The notes under the pieces: generated by a model | Seen by the model: the letters and a program-made list of their open reading frames with translations, nothing else | Database searches by the model: none | Told to the model about the DNA's origin: nothing | Translations under genes and position numbers: made by a program | Shown: piece after piece, positions 52,431-63,019 of the stretch | Layout of the letters: every line of letters begins with the position of its first letter | Position numbering within the stretch: position 1 is the first letter of the stretch | From: Adiantum capillus-veneris | Lineage: Eukaryota; Streptophyta; Polypodiopsida; Polypodiales; Pteridaceae | NCBI GenBank assembly: GCA_014529385.2 | Contig: CM043946.1 | Coordinates: 38,887,558 to 38,951,557 of the forward strand | Direction: 5' to 3' | DNA length: 64,000 bases

Positions 52431-53610
52431 TAAAACTAGGTCCCTCACTTGTCCAAGCTATGCTCTAATACAATAAAGGGCTTTTGGTTTCAAGATGCAC
52501 CACTTTCCCAACCTTGATTCCATTAAAGAAGCTAGCTCTACTTAGACATTTAATAGCAAGGTCCTGTAGCAGTTCACATTGAACATTTTCCATGGCAGCT
52601 AGCTTCACCACTTATCTAAGCTATGCTCTAATATAGTAAGGGGGTTTTGGTTTCAAGATCCACCACTTGTCCAAACTTGATTTGGGAAGCAAGGTCCTAT
52701 AATAGTTTGCTTTGGACATTCACCATTACAACTAAGTCCACGACTTCTCCAAGCTATGTTCTAATACACTAAGGACGTTTTGGTTTGAAGGAGAACCACT
52801 TGTACGACTTTGTTTTTGGAAGTAAGGTCTTTACATAGTTCACCTTGGACCTTGGTCATTGGATACTACAACTAAGCCCACCACTTGTCCAAGCTATCCT
52901 CTATATATAGCCAAAGGGTTTGGGTTTCAAGATTCACCACTTTTCCAACCTTTCTTCCATTAAAGAAAGGAGGGGCATTATAACTAGGTCCACCAATTGT
53001 CCAAGATATGCTCTGATATAGAAAGGGGATTTTGGTTTCAATAATCCACCACGTGTTCAACCTTGCAAGACTCAAGGGATACTTGGACATTGGAAAGCAT
53101 AGTCCTATAGTAGTTGATAGGTGGCAGTGGGTATAACAACTAGGTCCAACCTATGCTCTCATATAGCAAAGAGGCTTTGGTTTCAAGGTCCACCACTTGT
53201 CCAACCTTGCTTCCATTAAAGAAATGAGGGGCTACGTAAACATTGGCAAGCAAGGTAGAAAGGTCCTAAGGTATTTCACCTTGGATATTGGGCATTATAA
53301 CTAGGTCCACCACTTGTCCAAGCTATGCTCTGATATAGAAAGGGGATTTTCGTTTCAAGGTCCACCACGTGTTCAACCTTGAAAGCCTCAAGGGATACTT
53401 GGACATTGGAAAGCATAGTCCTATAGTAGTTGATAGGTGGCAGTGGGTATTACAACTAGGTCCACCACTTGTCCAACCTATGCTCTAATATAGCAAGGAT
53501 GCTTTGGTTTCAAGATCCACCATAATTTCCAACCTTGCTTCCATTAATATAGCAAGGAGGATTTGGTCTCAAGGTTCACCACTTGTCCAACCTATGCAAA
53601 CCTTTTCCAT
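52431..53610 (+). repeat. Diverged satellite copies with a 316-bp duplication
   Basis: AGGTCCACCACTTGTCCAAG boxes occur roughly every 60 to 150 bases, now linked to GCTATGCTCTAATATAGC, itself an inverted repeat. Sequence around GGGATACTTGGACATTGG recurs at 53076 and 53392, a 316-base tandem duplication. It directly precedes the DUF7869-like coding region. No gene is seen in it. Confidence 0.85.
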
Positions 53611-53688
53611 GTTGTAGCATGTTTTTTTGTTTGAAGAGTATTTTTCTATAACTATGGATTTAACAATGTAATCTTTTTCACTTACAGG

Positions 53689-56600
53689 ATGGACTTTGAA
53701 TCTGGGGAGAAAGTACATATGATACTTGACAATGAAATTGTTGGTATTGGCTGTGTGTGTAGAACAAATCCAGATTCCACTTGTGGTGGTACAAAGATAG
53801 GGCAAGGAAATGTCTCCATACTAGTGGAGGAATGCTTGAAGGATGTGGTCCTACCTTTTTCTACAATGGATACTTCATCTCTCCAAGGCTCATTATGGAG
53901 TGTTGTTCGATGGTCAAAGCTTCTTTTGCAATCTTTTGTATTAAATGGGAACTTAATTGATCCACAGGAAAGCTACAATGGTGATGAAGAACATGATCAT
54001 TCTGATCCTCTAGTTACAGATGCAATACCTATGACAAGCACAAAATTTGAAGCAATGATTCGAGAGTCTTGGAGAAATCAGAGGGTCCTTTTAAAAGATG
54101 ACACAATGATGCAAACCATGAATGAAGGGACCATCTTATATGTATTTCCACATGATTATGTCAACTTTCAGGAACTTGGTCCTGATTGTGTGGGTGTGGG
54201 TATTGAAAGAGAAAATGCAAGCATTGATGATGTGGTTGAAGTGGGTAGCATCACTTTGCTAAAGTGTCCCATCAAGCAGACAACAATGTTGAATGGGAGC
54301 CCATTACAACGATTTGTTCCTATTGATGGCATGCATGCTACATATGAGGATGTATCCAACGATGACAATGTTGGAAAAAAACTTGATGGGAGTAATGTTG
54401 TCCAGTTGTCAAGGAAGAGACGATACACTTTCATGAACAGGACTCAAAAATCAAAAGCAGCACCAGCTTCGACTTTTTACCTTTCAAACAAATCAATTCA
54501 AAGGGTATCATGCATTGATTGTTGTGCACAAAAATGTTGCCAGTTTGCAGATCGTGATATGGTGACAAGGTTACGACAACAGTTTTGGGGAGAGTCTCAA
54601 AAATCACGCACTAATTATGTTTATGATGTTCTTTCTATATGTTATCAGAAAGATGAGAAGTCATGATACCAATTCAGGCTAAATGGCTCTATTGTTTGTT
54701 GTAGAGCATGGTATGAGCTACATGGAATACCAAAGACATCATTTTATCGATACAAGGAGAACTTTGAAAATGGTGTGCGCCAATATGTACATGGGAACAC
54801 ATGTACATTGAGAAGGGGACTTTTAGCAAGAGCACTACTAAATGAGTTTGTGGAAAACAACTCTGAGAAGATGCCACATATAAGTAAAACACTGCTAGAT
54901 GGCTCAAGAGAGAGACTCAATTGGTGATTCCATCAACATACAAACAAGTGGATATTTTATGTGAAATCAACACGACACTTGACCAAATGGGCTATGAGAA
55001 GAAGCTATCCCAATATTCTTTTGGTAGAATTTGGAACAAAGAGTACCCACATGTCACTTTAACAAAGACGAGTGAGTCCTCTAAGTGCAATATTTGTAGC
55101 TCAATCAAGGCAAGGTTAGAAGCTAAACCTTCTCTTGAAGAGAGAGCTCTTCTCTTGAGGGAGAGAGAAGTTCACATGGCACAACAAAAGATTTGCAGAA
55201 GCCTATATTATGCATGGCGCACGTATTCAAAAACTCAACCACAAAAATATGTATGCATAATCCATGATAAGATGGATCAAACGAAGACTGCCATTCCTAG
55301 ATTACGCATTGTTCCCAAGGGTGTGGATTCAGGATATAATCTGCAGGTGGCATTGATTGGCATGATCACTCATGGACATGGAGAAGGTCATTATGGACAC
55401 TTTGTCTTGAATGGTTTGTGGCCAGCTGATCCAAATCTTACAATTGGCTCAATTGCTAATTGTTTACATAACCTAGAGAGGATAGATAAGCATCCTCTTG
55501 GTGATCTAGTAACAAATGGACTTCCAAGGAGCAATATTTCATTACTACATGCTTTGAACTCAAGGGATGCTTTGGACTACCATAACTTGAGTGATGGAAA
55601 AGAGCCCATTGTGCAGTCATCAGAAATTGCAGAAGAGGAATTGGGGTCAACATTTCGCAGATTTCCAGAGAACTTGTTGCTACAATTGGATAATTGTGCA
55701 GGGGAAAACAAAAATCGATACTTATTTGCCTATTTGTCAATGCTTGTTGCAAGGGGTGTTTTCAAAACCATCCAGTTGGGATTTTTAATGGTTGGGCATA
55801 CACATGAGGACATAGACGCCATGTTTAGTAGGTTTTCAGAGAAGCTGAGAGTTACACAAACCTATACTTTGCCACATTTGATGGATACATTACGAAACAG
55901 CTCATCTTCATCTCCAGCTCCATTTTTTCTCACAAAGATCCCCGATTTCAAGCAATATTGTGATGGCTATCTTTGTGATGGACAAGACATACTTGTTGGA
56001 CATTCCAAACCGCTTCAGTTCAGGTTCTTTATGCAGGATGAGACACCAATGATGCAATATAAGGCACATGTAGGTGTATCAAGTTGGAGTGGAAGTATTC
56101 ACCTTTGGAAAACAGACACAGAAGGCAAGCCAATGTTACCACATGGAGATCCACCTCTAGTACAAATGGCGGAGTATGTCAAGGCCCACGAAGAAGTCAT
56201 TTTGGGGCTAAAGAACTATATAAAATTTTGGAAAAATTTAGGGAATGGTTCAAGTATTCCGCGATATTATAGACCCGTGATAGATTATTGGAGTAAGGTA
56301 ATTGAAGAGATTGGAAAAGCAATCATATCAGAGGGAGTCTTGTATGAAATGTTTTGGCCAAAAACTCAAGAATATTCTCACCTACAAAGCACTACAATGA
56401 ATTTGCAACAAGGAGCAGAAATATTCCTAGGCCTTGAAGAGTTGAACGATCATTTTTGTGGGCCTCAACGAGATAGGCCAAGGGAAGAGTTTGACCCTAT
56501 GTCTGATGTGCACCAAGGTGACTTTCTTATGCTTGTTTCGAGTGACACAGAAATCTATCCAGTGTGGCTTGCAATGGCTTTATCTGACATTGATAATGAG

Positions 56601-56906
56601 CCTACATCACCAAACTACAGAAAACTCTTGATTCAATATTGGGCACCTTGAGCGAGAAAAAGTGGGATGACAGATACTCAAGCTTACAACAATTGTTGGA
56701 AGGGTTATTGGGCAGTCAACTATAAGGACCCACAAGTGTGGGAAACTGTAGATGCAATTGTTTGGTCCTGGAGACCCAACAAAGAAGGACCATTTTCTAG
56801 AATAAAGATTCCAGAAAGGCATGCTCTAAAAGCCAAAGAAGGCCTCACTCGTGCACATCAACCACACTTGGATCAAAGTTTAGATATGGTATCAAATGTG
56901 GAGTAG
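53689..56906 (+). pseudogene. DUF7869-like (putative RNase H-fold transposase-type) gene, interrupted
   Basis: The frame opens at ATG 53689, one base after an acceptor-like TTTTTCACTTACAG, and runs 325 codons to TGA at 54664. It stays open in the same frame to about 54910, with continuing protein-like sequence (AWYELHGIPKTSFYRYKE). A shift of two bases within an AGAGAGAG run near 54907-54914 then leads into the 576-codon frame ending at TGA 56649. The same frame is again open to 56906. The 576-codon part has IIHDKMDQT (D116), LLQLDNCAGENKN (D257, E262) and GHTHEDIDAMFSR (D299), the conserved core I associate with DUF7869 proteins. The spacing of acidic residues suggests an RNase H/DDE-like fold, which is inference. 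A CNIC pair (C56, C59) and a Cys-rich patch just before 54560 could bind metal. With two stops and one frameshift it is probably inactive. No terminal inverted repeats were recognised. Confidence 0.75.
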
Positions 56907-57207
56907 AATTATGTGGAGCTTCTATTGTGACTATACTAGTCAGTTTGTAAACAAAATCTTTTTTGTATCTTCCTTTGTTTTATGTAATTTATAGTTATTA
57001 TTCAAATCCATGTGTTGTACATCCTCTTGAATTTTGGTGTTTATCAACACCACAATCCTATGAGATTTTCACTTTATTTACTAACCACACACCTCAATTT
57101 TTCCCACTTTAAGTGGAAAATTCCCAAATTACATGAATTTAGTCGATTTGGAGATTCCCATAATGTGAGATTTTTACCAAAATACCTAATATGGTCTTCT
57201 GTGTACT
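56907..57207. other. No gene recognised
   Basis: AT-rich spacer between the convergent coding remnants. I see nothing assignable. Confidence 0.6.
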
Positions 57208-59044
57208 TCAAGGTGTCTTCCTATCCTTTGATAGCTCTACTGCACCGCCATGCAGGCCAACACTTGATAGAATAGATTCAAGCTCTCTGATACACTCTTC
57301 CCTTCTTTCTGCCGGATTCATATTCCAAGCATAATTAATATGGAGCATCAGCAACTTGTCAAGAATTTGTAGACGGGCATGAAGAATGTACACATGCACA
57401 TTTATCAGAGGAATTGATAGAATAGGATCCCAATTTGGATCGTCCATGTCTCGATTGGGGGTACACTTTGGTTACAACTAAGGATACCTTGAAACCATTG
57501 TTGGAGTGCTTTATCCACTGTTTGTGTAGTGGTCACACCTTTCGCAGAATTGACTGCATCTTTGTCACCCTTACCCTTACCCTTACCTTTTGCAGAGGTG
57601 ACTATAGCTTTGCCACCCTTACCCTTACCCTTACCCTCAGTTCCTAATGAGACTTTACTGTGGCAGCAATAAATGCATGGAAAGAGGGTCATTGCACCTT
57701 GCTTGCATCCTAACATACACTTGAGAGTTTTCAGGTCTCCTACCAATTGCCACTCCACTTGGAACGTACCCAGACCTGAAACCTGCAATCGTTGTCCTTC
57801 TTGTTGTTGCCAAATGATGTCAACGATTGGGGTGTGATTAAAATACTATTTGAGAGACTTGTGTGTCTCATGTGGGAGATGAAAAGCTATCAGCCACCAA
57901 ATATTCTTCTCGGATTGAACATCTAAACAGGTGTTTCTCTTATCGCTGGCATTTAGCTCAACATCAATGCCCACCAAGGCTCTATTCATAAGCGTAATGC
58001 TTACCCTTTTGAGCCATTGACCTTTGAAAATATGGCACTCATCAAGATTCATCACAAATATAACTTTGCCATCACACTCTTCCTATGTCAACCGGGTTGT
58101 TGTCAATTCATAAAATCTGATCATTGACTCCTAGAGCTTCAACAAGTCAACATAAACATTATTGAACTCGTTGTAACAAAAAGATTTGTTCTCTTCTAAT
58201 GGGAGGGCATCCTCCACATATTGAAATCCACCTAACAAGCTTGCAACATCATTATTGCTGCACCTTTTTGCGACGCTAACACTATAAGGCGTTGGCAGCA
58301 ACCTAAACAAACCTTTTTCTCTGTGACCTAGTGTGACAAGTCTATACAAAGCTTTGTAGGCCTTGAAACTTATTCCTGCACTGTCACACACCTCCATCAT
58401 CTCTTGAGGTGAAAGAATGTTCTTTAGCTCACTAAATACTTATGGTGCAAAACTTTAGCAATGCCAGCATTGGATGGATCATCCAATAGCTCCACCAACT
58501 CCTTTGGTTTGATGATATGCTGCAATAGAGTATGTCCAATCGTTTCAGCATTGGACTCGATTCCCATCATTGTCCAAGCCAAGTTCCTACATAATGAAAT
58601 AATATTACAGCAACCTACCAAAAATCTATGAAATTAAAAGCTTGCATTTGTATCCCTATCGAGTTTGAAGGATACATTTCTTTCGAGCTCCACCGCTTGA
58701 AGATAGCATAGACATCACATGTCTCTTGAGCTTGTGAATGTGATAGTCCAATGGAATGTGTGTGAGATGATCAATTCACCGATGCATATTACGTGCAGTG
58801 TGTTGTAGCTGCACATCATATTGTCTAGACGACGCTCTTGCTCCATTTTTTGATGCTCTGCCTTTTTAATAAGCTTTGATATCTTGTCATTTAGCTGCTT
58901 CGTCTTCTCATTGGCTTCCTCTCTGACTTGTTGAATGTCTTTCACGTAATTCTCTTGCGATGATGAATAGGCAGCACAAAGATACTTTCTTGCTTCCCTT
59001 TCGTTGAAAGAAGTTGAATGTAATCTCCAACAATAGCCAAACAA
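57208..59044 (-). pseudogene. Broken uncharacterised gene, possibly transposase-related
   Basis: Protein-like minus-strand segments lie in order: a coiled-coil stretch (59044-58715, QQVREEANEKTKQLNDKISK region), 58621-58424, 58400-57405 and 57447-57208. The 58400-57405 stretch is a single frame broken by three TAG codons (58131-58133, near 58076, and 57846-57848). A one-base shift near 57440 leads to the last part (DDPNWDPILSIPL, then HARLQILDKLLMLH). The middle contains GDLKTLKCMLGCK followed by PCIYCCHSK, a GDxK-plus-Cys-pair arrangement that I associate with repetitive transposase-like proteins; this is a weak, motif-level judgement. A Gly-Lys-rich insert is encoded by GGTAAG-type hexamers at 57570-57640. 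The gene is clearly dead, and I cannot name its family. Confidence 0.5.
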
Positions 59045-59584
59045 TCTCTCTCTTCCATCTCAAATAAAACGCAGTAGCCCAGTGACATTATGGAAAGGTG
59101 GTGATGCATTGGTCATTGGATCGCCAGGATAAAAACGGCCATCAATCCATAAGTTGATTGACTTGCATCCATGGTTCCGTAGCTAGTCTCCAGCATTGGG
59201 ATTAGAAGTGCCAAGTCGTGCAGTTGCATACTCCTACTCTAAATCAGTGTTTAATCGATATCGTTTTGATTTGTTAGTAATGTCTTGTAGTGGTAGGGGA
59301 TTGAATGACATTTGTGTTAGTTAATCAAGCGAATTAGTGAGAATGTGTAATGGTAACTGCTACAAGCAGGTGAAGGTGGCTATGGAGGAAAGAAGTGGAG
59401 AGTACTCAGAGTTAGGAGAAAAATATTATGTTGTGGAGGGAAGAAAGAGAGGAAGTGCAACTCAATCTTGTTTGAATGAGAATTGTTGATCATGACTGTA
59501 GAGAGAGAAATGCTGCAGCACACAGAGGTAATGGAGTTTTCCATTGCACTCAGCTGGGGCTAGAGTGGGAGAAGCATGAGGGGG

Positions 59585-59589
<5 letters not shown>
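59045..59589. other. No gene recognised
   Basis: No motif-bearing frame is visible. It could include the upstream part of the broken minus-strand gene, but nothing supports an exon boundary. Confidence 0.5.
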
Positions 59590-59645
<56 letters not shown>

Positions 59646-59686
59646 AGAGAGAGAAAGACACAGAGAGAGAGAGAGAGAGACAATAA
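59590..59686 (+). repeat. (GA)n microsatellite cluster
   Basis: A GA tract of about 53 bases (59590-59642) is followed by interrupted GA runs to about 59686. GA-rich sequence continues more loosely to 59870. Open frames here encode only Arg-Glu or Ser-Leu repeats and are not considered genes. Confidence 0.93.
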
Positions 59687-61259
59687 AGGAAGACAGAGTG
59701 GGAGAGAGGACAGATCTGCAACCTTGGAGAATTTGCACTTTTTCAGAAAGAGGTAGCCAAGAATGTTCCTTAGTGATTGGAAGAGGAAGTGACATGAGAG
59801 AAAAGGGGGGAAAGAAAGAGAGAGATTTGGCTCACATTTTAGAGAGAGAATGTAGTGAGAGAATGTGAAAAATCTGCTTTTTTGGCAGGGGGCTAAAAAG
59901 TGTTTTCTTTAATGAGTTCTAAGTGAGAGAGAGTGTTTTATATGTTAGAGAGAGAAGAGGGGTGGAAAAAGGACATTTGAAAATTCATTTATCCCCCTCC
60001 CTTTTGGGTTACTAAATAAACTATTTTCAAATTCAAAATATAAAAATGGCTTTTAAAAAAATCTCAGCATAGGCCTTTTTGCCCTCTCTTTTAGGCTTGG
60101 TCAAACTTGGCTTAAGCTTTAAGCATTCCCTTAAACTGCCAAATAAAGAGGCCCTCCTATACCCCATTCACTTCCTAATGTTACAATGATTAGCACTAGC
60201 CTCTTAAGCATAGGCATTAAGCTCAAGGATATGCCATAGAGTGAACACTCAAGAGAGAGAGAGAGAGCTCTCAAAAGTGGATCCTCAAGAGTGGATACTC
60301 AAGAATCAAGCCTCCTTGCATAAAGGCTCCCTTTTAAAGGCTTTCACCACAATCCCTTCTACTATGGTTTAAGTTTGTGCTTTCTAGCTACCATATACAA
60401 CTTTGGAACTCCAAATGAGTCCAAGAATTATACAAAGTGAGTTGAAAATATTATGCACAACCATAGATATCTCCCGCTTGATGCATGTTCTGTGTAACAT
60501 GTGTTAGCCAAAACTAGCATGCTTCCATTGATACATACAGGCATGTGTATACGTACCTTTCTTATATCTGCAAGCTCTATGAGAGTTCCATCTTGTATTT
60601 GTGAGCCTAGGCCTTCTATGCACATTTGGGTGGTTGATCACTTCTCAAAAAACCCTAGGTATAAATGTCAAATGCTACAATGTGCAGCTCATTCTTTGGA
60701 GAGCTAGGTGGAGAGTAGAGAGAGAGGTGGCTATGGAGATGGAGCTCCCCTCTCACATTGAGTGTAGCATTCGACTGATAATGCAAAGCTATTTGTCTCT
60801 CTATGCTTCTCTCCCATATCTTTATGTGTTGTGATGCTTAGATTTGTGATTATTTGTCTCTAATTTCATATAATCATTCTCTCCTCTTGCTAATTTTTTA
60901 ATGTGTTGTGCACTTTCTTCATGTGTGTGCTCAATTAGAGTGCGTGTGTTGAGGCAATGGGATTGCATTTCTCTAGGCTTGGCTTCCATATGCTTGTGTG
61001 TGCATGATTTTGTGTGTGAATGTTAGTCATTAGTAAAATATTAGCATCATGTCCATGAGCTTATGAGAGTTGAGTGATGGATCAAGGTGTGTGTGAGAAG
61101 AGCTTCCCATCTCTTGTTGAATTATCTCTTCCCTAATCACTAACTCCTACTCTCTCATTATAGCCCTCAATCCATCGCATTTGGTGCATCCATGCCTCCA
61201 TGCACTAACCGCGTTTCGATCCATCTGATGGACATTATGTCGGTGGGTTGTTAACTATG
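59687..61259. other. No gene recognised
   Basis: Unassigned sequence with scattered GA runs (for example 60252-60272) and CT-rich stretches. No coding motif, satellite box or RNA gene was recognised. Confidence 0.5.
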
Positions 61260-61466
61260 CTATAACGGGAAACACCTACGTCTCCCAAGGTCAAAACCAC
61301 CAAGTAGATCTACCTCCTCCAAGACATTTGGACACTTCTTGTTGTAGGTGTCTCTTGTGAGCACCCCAACTGTGAACCCCTTGCAAGAAAAGCCCTCAGA
61401 TGCCATGGTGATTACAGTAGCACGCAAATCCTCAATTAAGAGTTTTTTTAATCCCAACTTAGACAA
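61260..61466 (-). CDS. Small uncharacterised open frame
   Basis: A 68-codon frame begins at a non-ATG codon; the first ATG inside gives about 48 codons, starting MASEGFSCKGF. On the minus strand a TATATATA sequence lies just upstream (about 61473-61480). Composition is protein-like (ITMASEGFSCKGFTVGVLTR) but I recognise no family. It could be a fragment of an older element or a chance frame. Confidence 0.15.
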   Translation of the reverse strand: MSKLGLKKLLIEDLRATVITMASEGFSCKGFTVGVLTRDTYNKKCPNVLEEVDLLGGFDLGRRRCFPL

Positions 61467-61775
61467 CTCTTAGTATATATACCCTTAGCCTTTTTTTTTA
61501 ATACCCCAAGCATTTAGATTTTGAAATATCCTCCTCCCTTCCCTTCAAACTTAAAAAAAACAAGGTGAAGACTTCACTATGGCCTCAAGAAGGCAATATT
61601 TTCTGCTGTAAAAAACTGAGCAACTATTAGAACCAATTTGACATGTTAATGGAGAGAGAGAGAGAGAGAGATGCACATGCACACACACACATTGTTAACC
61701 CTCACACACATTCCTATCACCTACAACGGACGTTGTATTATTTATTTGGTAAAGTCAAGTACAGGGCTTGTCGGT

Positions 61776-61894
61776 CCAATAGGAAAAGGGTAAGAGTGAT
61801 CACCGATGAGAGGTGCACTTTAACTGGAGCATTCAAGGGATTAGTTGGCTAAGCATGGGTGCCCAAGTGTGAATGGGGTGAGCTCATATAAAAG
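61776..61894 (+). promoter_or_regulatory. Candidate LTR promoter (CAAT and TATA)
   Basis: CCAATAGG lies at about 61776 and a consensus TATAAAAG at 61887-61894, about 400 bases before the primer-binding site. This fits a U3 promoter with transcription starting near 61920. It is predicted from position and consensus only. Confidence 0.45.
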
Positions 61895-62000
61895 TCAACT
61901 AAACCTAAAATTCACTCATTCTCTCATTTGTGCAATTGAAGAGTGCTCTTGCTCCATCTCCATCTTCTTCTTCTTCATCTCCTTATGTGTGTGTGTATGC

Positions 62001-62001
<1 letters not shown>

Positions 62002-62065
<64 letters not shown>
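62002..62065 (+). repeat. (GA)n microsatellite in the LTR leader
   Basis: About 32 uninterrupted GA units follow GTGTGTGTGTATGCGT. The position is between the predicted TATA box and the primer-binding site, so it would be part of the element's R/U5 region. Confidence 0.95.
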
Positions 62066-62068
<3 letters not shown>

Positions 62069-62289
62069 TCGAGCATTGCGGCGGCACGACGGTGGCGAGG
62101 CGGTTAAGCAAGGCGTAGCGGCATCTCCCTCTTCTTTGCGGCGAGGAATCCTCCACGACAGCAAGAGTAGAGCGGTGAGTGACACACCATCGCCATCTTT
62201 GAGCTTACTAGTTTAGGCTTGTTGTGTGCTCGCACACAGTGTATCGTCAAGTTCCTTGCATTGACACGTGCGATATATGCGCACATTTT

Positions 62290-62307
62290 TGGTGCCGCTG
62301 TCGGGGA
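62290..62307 (+). other. Primer-binding site, tRNA-Asp type
   Basis: TGGTGCCGCTGTCGGGGA matches the complement of the plant tRNA-Asp 3' end (TGGCGCCGTTGCCGGGGA) at 15 of 18 positions. That sequence is the usual primer site of Athila-type elements. The three mismatches (one G:T-compatible) suggest an old copy or a variant primer. Confidence 0.7.
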
Positions 62308-63019
62308 ATGCCATACACTAAGCTTGAATGGCACTCTATGCTTCTTTTGTGGTGCAATTTCAATTGTAGGAAGGGTAGGAAAGAAAGGTGTGTGTGTTGA
62401 GAAGAAGGATTTTGTGTTGTTATTACTGTGTACGCTTTGTAATGAAGTTTTGAAAGGTTACTGTGTTTTCTCTGTGTAAGGTGTTAGTATTAAGGTTGTT
62501 AGTTCTGTGTAATATTAAGTACCGTAAGTAAGAAGTAGATCTGTGAGAGTTAATGAAGTGTGTTAGTGTGTAATAGTAGGTGTATTAGTTGTAAGTAGGT
62601 AGGTAGAGTGTGTGTGTGCTCGTGCACAGGCCGCGGTGACCTTATCCAAAAAAAATAAAAAAAAATAAAAAATTTAAAGGTAGGACCGGGATCGGAAATA
62701 TTTCCCAAACCCAAGCCCAAGCTCACACTTAGGCTCAGGCCTCAGTCGCCCTTTGAAATTACGTATTTTAGCCTCACACGTAGCTAAAAATCGATTTTTT
62801 GAGCACCAACGGAGCTTCAGGTGACCGAACGTTGTGTTGTAAAGCACATCGCGACCCTCTGAGTGATACGCTCATTTTGAGCTATCACACACTTTAATCA
62901 AAAAATTGATCATTCAAAAATATTAAAAAACATAAAAAAACAAGTGAAAACGGATGCCTAAATAAGTAAGCGGTTACCTTCGAGGTTATCCGCCGACGCT
63001 TGAAGGGTGCCAAAGGCAC
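62308..63019 (+). other. Retrotransposon leader
   Basis: Untranslated stretch between the primer-binding site and the gag-like ATG. It contains GT-rich repeats and an A-rich segment around 62650. An 86-codon open frame at 62219-62479 has no recognisable content. Confidence 0.5.

Noticed and set aside
57560-57640. Telomere-like hexamers (CCCTTA)n
   Set aside because: The plant telomere complement is CCCTAAA, and the vertebrate type is CCCTAA. This CCCTTA series encodes a Gly-Lys stretch in the broken minus-strand gene.
59462-59868. Frames of Arg-Glu or Ser-Leu repeats, also at 61845-62216
   Set aside because: They are translations of (GA)n tracts.
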